Source: an uncultured Acidobacteriota bacterium
GTDB lineage: Bacteria > Acidobacteriota > Thermoanaerobaculia > Gp7-AA8
DNA: 64,000 nt
NCBI GenBank assembly: GCA_937870635.1
Contig: CALMZP010000031.1
Span: 62,001-126,000 of the forward strand
Reading direction: 5' to 3'
In this document: one piece after another, positions 32,216-41,400 of the stretch
How positions within the stretch are numbered: the first letter of the stretch is position 1
How the letters are laid out: each line of letters opens with the position of its first letter
Program-made: the position numbers and the translations under genes
The notes under the pieces: generated by a model
Databases searched by the model: none
Seen by the model: only the letters and a program-made list of their open reading frames with translations
Told to the model about the DNA's origin: nothing

Positions 32216-33285
32216 GCGATGCGGGACTCCAGGAGCTCGAGCGCCTCCCGATCGTCGGTCCACCTGATCTTTTCATACGCCTCGGCAAAGGTGAACCAAC
32301 CGTATTCATCATGCTCGCCGCGGTCCATCTGGATGGGCATGCGCGAGTCGATGGCCACGGAAAAGGCCACCTCGCTGGCGATGATCGGACCGGGGTGTTT
32401 CGCCGAGAGGAACTGCGATTCGATCATGAATGACTGTTTGAGGCCGACCTCGCTCGGTGTGACCGGGATGCCGGTCTCTTCGATCATCTCGCGTTTCGCA
32501 GTCTGCGCCGGCGTCTCGCCTTCCTCGATCGAGCCGGTGATGGGCTGCCAGAAGTTCCCACGTTCGGCTCTGCGATGGAGGAGAAGAACACGGTCGCGAT
32601 CGTGAACGACGACTTTGACGAGGCGGATGGTCTCTTCGCGCGTAACGAGATCGCGTTCGAAGATCTCCGAAAACTTTCTGGCGAGAACGGCGCGAACCTC
32701 GTCGATGGGGACGCTGCGCCCGATCTGCTTCTCGATCGAGGTCACGCCGGTTCCCTGAAGGCCGCACGGGGTGATCAGCCGGAAGTGATCGAGATTCGTG
32801 TTCACGTTGAGCGCCCAGCCGTGCGAGGTCACCCATCGCGCGATGCGGACGCCAATCGCCGCGATTTTCTCGTTGCCGACCCAAATGCCGCGCCTGCCGT
32901 CGAGACGCGCGGCGGTGATCCCGTACTCGGCGACGGTCTGGATCAGAATCTCCTCGAGCATCGTCACGTACCTGCGGACGTCGCGGTTGCCTTCGCCGAG
33001 GTGGACGATGGGATAGCCGACGATCTGGCCGGGGCCGTGGTAGGTGATGTCGCCGCCGCGAGTCGTCTCGAAGAAGCGGACCCGGTTCTGGCGGAGAACG
33101 TCGGGGGAGGCGAGGAGATTCTTCGTATCGCCGCCGCGCCCGAGGGTGATCACAGGAGGATGCTCGAGGAGCAGGAGCTGGTCCTGGATCTCGTCGCGCT
33201 GCCGCATCTCGGCGAGCTTCTGCTGCAGCTTCATCCCGTTCTCGTAGGTCACGGTATGAAGCTGCCGGAGGTCACAGGTACGCAT
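32212..33285 (-). CDS. lipB: octanoyltransferase LipB fused to a Nudix hydrolase domain
   Basis: A 357-aa two-domain protein. Residues 1 to about 215 are LipB, moving octanoyl from acyl-carrier protein to lipoyl domains: RGGDITYHGPGQ, catalytic K140 in NEKIAAIGVR and C174 in TPCGLQGTGVTS are all present. Residues about 222-350 form a Nudix domain (VKVVVHDRDRVLLLHRR; Nudix box from GSIEEGETP to EMIEETGI; DEYGWFTFAEA). LipB alone is about 220 aa, so this is a true fusion without a linker. The start ATG is 33285; the track start reads into a repeat. Confidence 0.93.
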   Translation of the reverse strand: MRTCDLRQLHTVTYENGMKLQQKLAEMRQRDEIQDQLLLLEHPPVITLGRGGDTKNLLASPDVLRQNRVRFFETTRGGDITYHGPGQIVGYPIVHLGEGNRDVRRYVTMLEEILIQTVAEYGITAARLDGRRGIWVGNEKIAAIGVRIARWVTSHGWALNVNTNLDHFRLITPCGLQGTGVTSIEKQIGRSVPIDEVRAVLARKFSEIFERDLVTREETIRLVKVVVHDRDRVLLLHRRAERGNFWQPITGSIEEGETPAQTAKREMIEETGIPVTPSEVGLKQSFMIESQFLSAKHPGPIIASEVAFSVAIDSRMPIQMDRGEHDEYGWFTFAEAYEKIRWTDDREALELLESRIA

Positions 33286-33297
33286 GCTGGGTTGTGA

Positions 33298-33408
33298 GAG
33301 GGTCACGTCTGCACTTCGCACTTTCTCCACGAACGGTAGATCTGATGGTACGCCTCAGGCGGTCGATCTACCGTTCGTGGAGAAAGTGCGAAGTGCAGAC
33401 GTGACCCT
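33298..33408. repeat. long near-perfect palindrome (P4 type) between E2 and lipB
   Basis: AGGGTCACGTCTGCACTTCG continues CACTTTCTCCACGAACGGTAGATC. A 25-bp centre follows, then the exact complement ending CGAAGTGCAGACGTGACCCT. The outer GAGGGTCA matches the palindrome on the other side of lipB-lipA. Confidence 0.95.
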
Positions 33409-33412
33409 CCTG

Positions 33413-34771
33413 TTACATCGTGAACTGGCCTGCCTCGAGCGACTCCTTCACCCTGGCCATGAACTGGTCGGCGACGGCGCCGTCGATCAGGCGGTGGTCG
33501 AAGGTGAGAGAGATGTAGGCCATCTTGCGGATGGCGATCGAGTCGCCCTCTTCCGACTCGACGACGACCGGGCGCTTCTGCACGCCGCCGACGCCGAGAA
33601 TCGCCACCTGGGGCTGGTTGATGATGGGGAGGCCGAACAGACCGCCGAACACGCCCGGATTCGTGATGGTGAACGTGCCGCCCTGGACGTCATCGGGGGA
33701 GAGTTTCTTCGTCCGCGCTCGCTCGCCGAGGTCGTTGATGCCGCGGGCGAGTCCCAGGATGTTCAGTTCATCGGCGTTCTTGAGGACGGGGACGATGAGT
33801 CCCCATTCGAGCGCGACGGCGATGCCGATGTTGAGGTCGCGGTGATAGATCACGCTGTTCTCGTCCATCGATGCATTGAGGATCGGGAACTCCTTGAGTC
33901 CCTCGATCACCGCCTGGACGATGAACGGCATGTACGTCAGCTTCACGCCGCGCTCCGCGTAGGCGTCCTTCTGCCCACGGCGCAGGCGATCGATCGCGGT
34001 GAAGTCGACCTCGAAGACGGTCTGCACATGCGCGGAAGTCTGCTTCGACAGCACCATGTGCTGGGCGATCTTCTTGCGCATGACCGAGAGAGGCTCGACC
34101 TTCGTGTTCTGGCCGGAGGGGAACTGCATGGCCGGACGCGGGGCGGGAGGTGCCGGCTTCGAGGGGGCCGCAGTTTTCGCTTCCGCGGGCGAGGTCGCCC
34201 GCGCTCCACCTTCCGGCTGCTGCAGAAAATCGAGGATGTCGTTCTTCGTGACGCGGCCGGAGACGCCCGACCCCTGGATCAGCTGGATGTCGATGTTGTT
34301 CTCTTTGGCGATCTTGCGGACGAGAGGGGAGGATTTGCTGCGGCGCCGTTCATCGAGCGAGGCGACGTTCTTGTCGTCGTTCTGTGGAGCCGGGGCGGCC
34401 TCGGCTTGTGGGGCGCTCGGGACGCTCTGTGGAGCGTGGGCGACCTCGCCCGGCGGGGGTTCCTGATTCTGCTCCACCTTTGCTTCGGGCGCAGGCGAAG
34501 GCGCGGGCGAGGTCGCCCGCGCTCCACTTTCTCCCTCGCCGCCGATGCGGGCCACGATCGAGTTGACGGCCACGGTCTGGCCTTCCTGAGCCAGGATCTC
34601 CGTCAGCGTTCCCGCCGCGGGGGACGGGATCTCGGCGTCGACCTTGTCGGTCGAGATCTCGAGCAGCGGCTCGTCACGGTCCACCTTGTCGCCGACTTTT
34701 TTCAGCCATTTGGAAACCGTTCCCTCGGCGATCGACTCGCCCATCTGCGGCATCAGTACATCGGTGGCCAT
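33413..34771 (-). CDS. 2-oxo-acid dehydrogenase E2 (dihydrolipoamide acyltransferase)
   Basis: The 452-aa core of a 2-oxo-acid dehydrogenase complex. The lipoyl domain has K43 in EISTDKVDAEIPSP. The E1/E3-binding domain is at about 145-183 (SPLVRKIAKENNIDI...GRVTKNDIL). The catalytic domain ends with LTFDHRLIDGAVADQF (His/Asp pair). Linkers carry three P1-derived peptides: GARATSPA at 83-90, PGEVAHAP at about 107-114 and GARATSPA at 189-196. The substrate (pyruvate, branched-chain or 2-oxoglutarate) is not fixed; two-subunit E1 argues against 2-oxoglutarate. Confidence 0.93.
   Translation of the reverse strand: MATDVLMPQMGESIAEGTVSKWLKKVGDKVDRDEPLLEISTDKVDAEIPSPAAGTLTEILAQEGQTVAVNSIVARIGGEGESGARATSPAPSPAPEAKVEQNQEPPPGEVAHAPQSVPSAPQAEAAPAPQNDDKNVASLDERRRSKSSPLVRKIAKENNIDIQLIQGSGVSGRVTKNDILDFLQQPEGGARATSPAEAKTAAPSKPAPPAPRPAMQFPSGQNTKVEPLSVMRKKIAQHMVLSKQTSAHVQTVFEVDFTAIDRLRRGQKDAYAERGVKLTYMPFIVQAVIEGLKEFPILNASMDENSVIYHRDLNIGIAVALEWGLIVPVLKNADELNILGLARGINDLGERARTKKLSPDDVQGGTFTITNPGVFGGLFGLPIINQPQVAILGVGGVQKRPVVVESEEGDSIAIRKMAYISLTFDHRLIDGAVADQFMARVKESLEAGQFTM
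34183..34209. repeat. P1 palindromic repeat in frame, E2 second linker
   Basis: CCGCGGGCGAGGTCGCCCGC followed by GCTCCAC. It reads G-A-R-A-T-S-P-A between the subunit-binding and catalytic domains. Confidence 0.92.
34429..34455. repeat. P1 palindromic repeat in frame, opposite orientation, E2 first linker
   Basis: GTGGAGCGTGGGCGACCTCG followed by CCCGGCG. Because it is inverted relative to the other E2 copies and read in another frame, it encodes P-G-E-V-A-H-A-P. A vaguer relic (TGTGGAGCCGGGGCGGCC) lies about 45 bp before it. Confidence 0.88.
34501..34527. repeat. P1 palindromic repeat in frame, E2 first linker
   Basis: GCGCGGGCGAGGTCGCCCGC followed by GCTCCAC. It reads G-A-R-A-T-S-P-A immediately after the lipoyl domain. 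Confidence 0.92.
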
Positions 34772-34807
34772 GATTCGTTCCCTCGCTCCTGTATCTGAAG
34801 TGCAACT

Positions 34808-35782
34808 TTAATACGCCAGCAATTCCCGCGCAGCCGCAACGACCTTGTCCTTGTTCGGCAGCCAGGCGGCTTCGAGCGGCGGCGAATAGGGGGTCGGAGT
34901 ATCGAGCGACGCCACGCGTTTGATCGGAGCGTCGAGATAATCGAATGCCTTCTCGGCGATCCGCGCTGCGAACTCCGCGCCCGCGCCACCGGTCAGCGGC
35001 GCCTCGTGGAGGATGATGACACGATTGGTCCGGGCGACCGACTCCAGCACCGCCTCTTCATCAAAGGGAATGATGGAGCGCAGGTCGATGATCTCCACAC
35101 TCACGCCGTCGGCCGCCAGCGCGTCGGCCGCCTCATCCGCGACGTAGATCATCGCCCCCCAGGTGATGATGGTCAGGTCCTTGCCTCGTCGCCTCAACTT
35201 CGCCTTTCCGATCGGCACGATGTAATCCTCGGCCGGCAGCTCTTCCTTCACGCGGCGGTAGAGGTACTTGTGCTCGATGAAGAGCACCGGGTCGTCGTCG
35301 CGAATGGCGGCCTTGAGCAGTCCCTTTGCGTCGTACGCCGTTCCCGGCGACACGATCTTCAGCCCGGGCCTGTTCATGAACATCGCCTCGGGACTCAGGG
35401 AATGGAACGGTCCGCCGTGAGTGCCGGCGCCGGCCGGTCCGCGGACGACGATGGGGCATGCCCGACCATAGAGATAGCGATTCGTGGCCGTGAAGTTCAC
35501 CAGCATGTCGTAGCCGCAGGTGATGAAGTCGATGAACTGCATCTCGGCGATGGGACGCATTCCCATCAACGCTGCGCCGGATGCGGCGCCGATGATGGCG
35601 ATCTCCGAGATCGGCGTGTCGACGACGCGCTCCGGTCCGAACTTTTCGAGCAGCCCTGCGCTCGTCTTGAACGCGCCACCGTAAAGGCCGACGTCTTCAC
35701 CAATGAGGAAGACCGAGAGATCGCGCTCCATCTCCTCGAACATCGCCTGTCGAATCGCTTCGAGATAGGTCGTCTCAGCCAC
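34808..35782 (-). CDS. 2-oxo-acid dehydrogenase E1 beta subunit
   Basis: A 324-aa transketolase-like beta subunit. AETTYLEAIRQAMFEEMERD opens the protein, and the conserved GEDVGLYGGAFKTSAGL, PISEIAIIGAASGAALMG and GAGTHGGPFHS segments follow, with the C-terminal transketolase domain (LRSIIPFDEEAVL). The start is GTG 35782 with GGGAG upstream, overlapping the alpha gene by 8 bp. The long track N-terminus is the alpha gene read out of frame. Confidence 0.93.
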   Translation of the reverse strand: MAETTYLEAIRQAMFEEMERDLSVFLIGEDVGLYGGAFKTSAGLLEKFGPERVVDTPISEIAIIGAASGAALMGMRPIAEMQFIDFITCGYDMLVNFTATNRYLYGRACPIVVRGPAGAGTHGGPFHSLSPEAMFMNRPGLKIVSPGTAYDAKGLLKAAIRDDDPVLFIEHKYLYRRVKEELPAEDYIVPIGKAKLRRRGKDLTIITWGAMIYVADEAADALAADGVSVEIIDLRSIIPFDEEAVLESVARTNRVIILHEAPLTGGAGAEFAARIAEKAFDYLDAPIKRVASLDTPTPYSPPLEAAWLPNKDKVVAAARELLAY

Positions 35783-36800
35783 CGTTCGTCTCCCAGTACC
35801 CGTCGCCGCCGAACAATCCCTTGCCGGCATCGGCGGGATCGGGCATCGGCGACCGTTCCGCCTCGTCCACCGCGGCGTCGATCTCGGCACGGACGCGTGC
35901 CTGGATCGCGTCGAAATCTGAAGTCGCCGCCATCCCCAGCTGGAGGAGCACCCGCTCATACCGCAGCAACGGGTCCTTCTCCTTCCACTCCTCGATCACC
36001 TCGGGCGGCACGTAAGCCTGATTATCGTGCTCCGCGTGGCCTTTCATGCGGAAGGTCTTCACTTCGATGAGCGTGACGCCGCCGCCGGTGCGCGCGTGAT
36101 CGACGGCGCGGCTTGCTGCGCCATAGACGGCGAGCACGTCGTTGCCATCCACGGTCTCGCTCATGCAACCGACCGCAACAGCTTTGTCGGCGAGAGTACG
36201 GGCCGCCGTCTGCTTGTAGCTCGGCGTGGAATAGGCGTAGCCGTTGTCCTCGACCACGATCACGAGCGGCAGCCGCTGCACCGCGGCGAAATTGAACCCT
36301 TCCCAGAACGCGCCGGTGGACGACCCGCCGTCGCCGATGAAGGCCAGGCCGACGAGATCGCGGCCCTGCATCCGTCCGGCCAGCGTGATGCCGGCCATGA
36401 CCGGGATCATGTCTCCGAGCATGGAGATCTGGCCGATGAACCCATCCGTGGCTGGATTGCCGAAGTGAATGTTCAGCTCGCGGCCGCGCGTCGGGCCGTC
36501 GCCCTTCGCCATGTACTGGCGGATGATCTCCACCGGCTTCGCGCCGGCAACGAGGATCGATCCGATGTTGCGGATGAGCGGCTGGACGACGTCGCCCATC
36601 GAGTAATCGAGCGCGTATGCGGCAGCGACCGATTCCCCTTCCTGCCCGAGCGATCGATAGAGGCCGCCGATCACTTTCGATTGCCGGAAGAGCGCGACGA
36701 GCTTCTCCTCGAGCGAGCGCGTGAGGCGAAGGTAATACGCGATCTCGAGCAGCTGCTCGCGATCGAGGCCGTGCGTGTTGGTGGTTGTGAGGGCTGTCAT
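35775..36800 (-). CDS. 2-oxo-acid dehydrogenase E1 alpha subunit
   Basis: A 341-aa thiamine-diphosphate subunit that decarboxylates the 2-oxo acid. The ThDP motif is G-D-G-G-S-S-T-G-A-F...VEDNGYAYSTP. RGRELNIHFG, which binds phosphate near the active site, and FRMKGHAEHD are conserved. The start ATG 36800 gives MTALTTTNTHGLDREQLLEI. It is arranged E1a-E1b-E2 downstream of lpd on the same strand. Confidence 0.93.
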   Translation of the reverse strand: MTALTTTNTHGLDREQLLEIAYYLRLTRSLEEKLVALFRQSKVIGGLYRSLGQEGESVAAAYALDYSMGDVVQPLIRNIGSILVAGAKPVEIIRQYMAKGDGPTRGRELNIHFGNPATDGFIGQISMLGDMIPVMAGITLAGRMQGRDLVGLAFIGDGGSSTGAFWEGFNFAAVQRLPLVIVVEDNGYAYSTPSYKQTAARTLADKAVAVGCMSETVDGNDVLAVYGAASRAVDHARTGGGVTLIEVKTFRMKGHAEHDNQAYVPPEVIEEWKEKDPLLRYERVLLQLGMAATSDFDAIQARVRAEIDAAVDEAERSPMPDPADAGKGLFGGDGYWETNGG

Positions 36801-36840
36801 GAGTGGGCTTTTCAGCGTGGTAGAGCGAGTACGAACTGCC

Positions 36841-36939
36841 GTCATCCCGAGCGTAGCGAGGGACCTGGGTGGAAGGGCGGCTCGAAGATCGAGCGGCGCG
36901 CCCCCGTTCCCCCAGGTCCCTCGCTACGCTCGGGATGAC
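36841..36939. repeat. P2 palindromic repeat
   Basis: GTCATCCCGAGCGTAGCGAG then GGACCTGGG at the left; CCCAGGTCCCTCGCTACGCT to CGGGATGAC at the right. The centre holds GGCTCGAAGATCGAGCGG, close to the centre of the copy at 45866. It lies between E1 alpha and lpd. Confidence 0.93.
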
Positions 36940-36954
36940 AGCGTCGCGGGTGTG

Positions 36955-38361
36955 TCAAGGCTTGTGAATCGAATGTCCGGCCACGTCTTCGGCGGCTTCC
37001 ATGAGTGCCTCGGAAAGCGTGGGGTGGGCGTGGATCGTTTTGGCGATGGACTCGCTCGTCGCTTCGAGCGCGAGCGCGACGCCCGCTTCGGCGATCAGCT
37101 CGGTGGCCTTCGGTCCGACGATGTGGACGCCAAGGAGTTCGTCGTACTTGGCGTCGGTAACGTATTTCACGAGACCGCCGTCCGCGCCCATGATCTTGTT
37201 CTTCGCGTTCGCCGTCAGGGGGAACTTGCCGGTCTTGACGTCGTATCCGCGCTCTTTCGCTTTCTTCTCGGTGAGGCCGACCGACGCGACCTCCGGCTCG
37301 GTGTACGTCGCGTTCGGCACGTGGTCATAGTTGATGGGACGGACTTCGAGTCCCTTGATGTGCTCGACCGCGAGGATGCCTTCCGCCGACGCGCAGTGCG
37401 CGAGGGCGGGCGTAGGGACGATGTCCCCAATCGCGTAGATGCCCGGTTCCGCCGTTCGCATGAACTCGTCGATCTGCACGAAACCGCGCTGGTCGAGTTT
37501 CACCTTCGTCTTGTCGAGTCCGCAGTTCTCGGTCAGCGGCCGCCTGCCCGTCGCCGAAAGAACCACCTCGGTCTCGATGACTTGCTGCTTCCCCTTCGTT
37601 TCGACGGTCGACTTCACGCCGTTCTCAGTCACTTCGCACGACAGCACCTTGGCGTCCGTGTACACGTCGATGCCCTTCTTCTTGAAGATGCGCGTGAACT
37701 CCTTAGCGATCTCCTCGTCTTCGATCGGGAGAAGCTGCGGCATCACTTCGACGATCGTCGTGTTCGTGCCGAAGCGCGAGAAGATCGATGCGAACTCGCT
37801 CCCCACCGCGCCCGCGCCGATGACGAGCATCGACCGCGGCACGTGATCGATCTGCAGGATGTGATCGGAGTTGATGATGCGCTTGCCGTCCGACTTGATG
37901 TGGGGGAGATCCTTCGGAACGGAACCCATCGCCAGGATGATGTTCTTCGTCTTCAGCGTCTTCGGCTGGCCACCTTCGGAGCTGACCTCGACGGTTTTCG
38001 CGTCGACGACCTTGCCCCATCCGGTGATCGAGTCGACCTTGTATTTCTTGAAGTAGAACTCGATGCCCTTCGAGTTGGAGTCGACGACTCCCTGCTTGCG
38101 CTTCTGGACGACGCTCCAATCGAGCTTGATGTCGCCGACGGTGATCCCGAACTCTTTCGATTTCTGAATCTTCGACCACACCTCGGCGTTCTCGAGAAGC
38201 GACTTGGTGGGGATGCAGCCGCGATGAAGACACGTGCCGCCGAGGAATGGGTCCTTCTCGATGACCGCGGTTTTGAGGCCGAGCTGCCCGGCGCGGATGG
38301 CCGCCACGTACCCGCCCGGCCCGCTCCCGATGATCACTACGTCATATTGCTGTTCTGCCAA
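36955..38361 (-). CDS. lpdA: dihydrolipoamide dehydrogenase (E3)
   Basis: A 468-aa FAD flavoprotein disulfide reductase reoxidising dihydrolipoyl groups. The FAD motif is VVIIGSGPGGYVAAIRA, the redox pair is in G-G-T-C-L-H-R-G-C-I-P-T-K, and the NAD motif is LVIGAGAVGSEFA. The ATD-like FAD site reads IYAIGDIVPTPALAH, and the C-terminal His-Glu pair is in HAHPTLSEALMEA. It completes the complex encoded by the following genes. Confidence 0.96.
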   Translation of the reverse strand: MAEQQYDVVIIGSGPGGYVAAIRAGQLGLKTAVIEKDPFLGGTCLHRGCIPTKSLLENAEVWSKIQKSKEFGITVGDIKLDWSVVQKRKQGVVDSNSKGIEFYFKKYKVDSITGWGKVVDAKTVEVSSEGGQPKTLKTKNIILAMGSVPKDLPHIKSDGKRIINSDHILQIDHVPRSMLVIGAGAVGSEFASIFSRFGTNTTIVEVMPQLLPIEDEEIAKEFTRIFKKKGIDVYTDAKVLSCEVTENGVKSTVETKGKQQVIETEVVLSATGRRPLTENCGLDKTKVKLDQRGFVQIDEFMRTAEPGIYAIGDIVPTPALAHCASAEGILAVEHIKGLEVRPINYDHVPNATYTEPEVASVGLTEKKAKERGYDVKTGKFPLTANAKNKIMGADGGLVKYVTDAKYDELLGVHIVGPKATELIAEAGVALALEATSESIAKTIHAHPTLSEALMEAAEDVAGHSIHKP

Positions 38362-38436
38362 ACAAACCTCCCAGAGATGAGGGGCGGCATTATACGTATC
38401 GTGGAAGGGAAGGGCGCTCGAGCGACGAAATTTTCC

Positions 38437-41400
38437 CTACTGTGAGGGCACGTACGTCGAGTCGTTGGTGCGGTTGTCGATGACCGATCCGTACGCCGAA
38501 ACGCGGCCGGATCCGGAGATCACCTTGACCGCGATGCGGGCGTTGTAGACGGCGCTCCCGACACCGAAGCCGGACAGAGGGAACTGGAGGAAGCCGTTCG
38601 CGGCCAAATCGATTTTCAGTTTCGGCGTCACTTTCGAATCGGGCAGCACCAGCGATACTTCGACGCTGGCCGCGTTGCCGCTCGTCTCGACGAGGCCGAT
38701 GTTCGTCCGGTACTCGGACGAGTTTTCGAGCTGCAGCAGGTGAGCTGATTTCTCTCCAATGCCGATCGACTCTTCCGGCGTCACGCCGGGAGCGAAGAGC
38801 CCGAAGGTGCCATTGTCGGTCTCCGCGTAAGTCCGCGCCGTCGCAACGAGGCTGCTCGAAGATGTGGTCGATATGAGCAGTGATCCGCCGGCATTCGATT
38901 CATTGATGCCGAAGAAATTGTGGAGCACGTTGTCGAACGCCAGTACCTGGCCGCCCGCGAGGGTGACTTCCTTCGTCATTGCGCCCGCTGTGTTCCCCTG
39001 GGGGAAGTAGGTGATCTTCGCGGTCGTGGTGGCCGTGCCGGCATTGAACACCCGCACGTCGCTGCGCCACTTGGCGAGTCCATCGATGTATGCGACGCCC
39101 GGCACGACGTAGCGAGTGCCGTGCACCGCCGATTTCACGACGGGCTGTACCAGAAGCGGGTCGTTCGTCTTGTTGTCCACCATCGACGCGTAGGCGGTGA
39201 CCTTTCCGGTAGCCGAAGTCACTTCGACTTCGATTCGTCCGTCATCAAGCTGCAATCCTGCGTTCGCCAGGAACGCATTGAGCTGCTTGTGCTCGAACGC
39301 CTTCAGCGTCTCGGGAACCTCGGCGAGCGGGCGTCCTGCCGCATCGAACACGCGGATCATCACGACAGCAGGCTGGCCCGATCCTTCAACGAGGCCGAGG
39401 TTGGTGCGGTAAAGAGTGTTCTGGGCGATCTGCTGCATCGACAGCACCGACGGGACGGAACTCGGGGACTTCCCGATGAATCTCGAGAAAGGCACGGCCG
39501 GAATGTACTGGCCCAGCGTTCCAGATTCAGTCACGTTGTAAGTGCGGCTGGAGGCGATCGTGGCGGTCGCAAGCGATGAAGTCAGCGACGACGATGTGGT
39601 GGAAGTCGTGAGCGGGCGAACCTCCAGGACGCCGAGGGCAGCGCCGCCCGGCCCTGTCCCGAAGAAGCTCGCCAGGATGTCATTCAGGGCGGCCGTTCCG
39701 CCCGGCTGGATCTGAATCGTGGTGGAGCTGCCCGATACAGTGCCGTCGCTGCCCGTCGGTGTGAAGTTCAATTGATAGGTCACCGACTGCGTCGAGGTAT
39801 TCGCAAGTCGGACGTCCGACTGAAACAGCGAGTTGTTGGCACCCGGCGAATGGCCCACGGCGGGAATGATGAGCGCCTCCGCGGGGGGTGTATTCTTGCC
39901 TGTCGGCGAAACAGGTGTCACGAGGCTGATCGACACCGGCACATTCGTCGTCTGCGCTCCCCCCTTCGCGCCCTTGCCGGCCGCTCCATAGGTGAGCAGA
40001 AGCGTACCGGTGTTCGCACCGAGTGAGAGAGTGCCCGGCTCCGCGGTGATCGTGAATGTCATTCCATCGGGTCCGAGGACGCCGCTCTCGGGCGAGACAT
40101 GGAGCCACGAACGATCCATGCGCGCGGTGAAGGGGACGGGAGTCGCGGAACCGCGGACGAACATCGTCTGGACGACGCTCTGCTGCACACCGATCTCCGC
40201 GGTGCCGGGCAGCCGCTGTTCGATGGCGTTTACCGGGACGATGTGCACGCCGACGACATCTGAGAACCGGCCGCGATCATCGCTGCACGCGGAGATGCCG
40301 CGGACTCGATAGAACTTCTGAATCGGCTCGGTGGCCGGGTATACGAACGTCCTGTATGTCGCATCCAGCACCAGGTGCGTCGCGGCAGCGCTGAAGTCGC
40401 TGCGGGAATCTGATTCCTGCAGCTCGTAGCCTGTGACGGCAGCGATCGGTGCCCATCGTACGCCGTAAGGCGTATCGGCGAGGGCTTGGCCGATGACGCT
40501 GATCGCCGGACGTTCCGGCGCGTGGCACACCGCAGCCGGCGCCATCACGTCGAAGACCCCTGCGCCGGATCGAACGGGCGGGCACAGATCGAACGTCGCC
40601 TCGACGTACCACTCCACGCGTCCGGTCGGAAGCGTTGCGACGACTTCTGTCCGGGTGGGATTCGCGATGAGCACAGGCCGGTCATTACCGAGGACCGCCC
40701 ATACGCGATAAGCACTCGCGCCGGCAACGGCGGTCCACGAAAGTTGCACGGGATTGGTGACGAGCGCGCGCTCGGGCGGCGCCTGCAGAACAGGCGGCCG
40801 CGCATCGCATGAAGGAGGCAGTTCGACTGAGAACGTCCTGTGATTCGATTCGACGGGGCTGCAACCGCCGCGGAAGGCGATTACCCACCACTCGATCGTC
40901 GCCCCGGCGGGCATGTGGCGGGTCAATGCCGTCTCCGCGGTCGTTTCGCCGACGGGCGCCGGCTCACCGGTCGCGGTCTTCGCGACCACGACGTACTTCA
41001 CCGCGCCTGTCACCGGACTCCATGACAGTTCAACGGGCGACTTCATGTCCTGCGCGCCGTCGGGCGGCGTGATCAACTCCGGTTTTTCATCGCGGCAATT
41101 CGTCGATTCGGGAATCGTGAACCTGAAGCGGGCCGAGTTCGTCGAGGGACACGCCTTGAACACCGCTTCCACGAACCACGTCACCCGGGAGGGCGGAATC
41201 GCGCGCGCGAGCGAGGTTTCACGCGTTTCACCGATGAGGATGAAGTCCGTGATCTTCCCTTCGCTCTCGAACGACGCATAAACGCGGTACCCGGCCGCCT
41301 CGGACACTTCACTCCAGAGGAACGTGATCGCCGAAGAGAGTCCGGTGGCGCCGTCCACGGGAGTGATCAGAGAAGGCGCGTCCGTGCTGCAACGCGGTTC

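Noticed and set aside
31346-32605. 419-codon plus-strand ORF opposite lipA and lipB
   Set aside because: Antisense shadow crossing two well-defined genes.
36775-38445. 556-codon plus-strand ORF opposite lpdA
   Set aside because: Antisense shadow; begins in a P2 repeat and has no recognisable motif.
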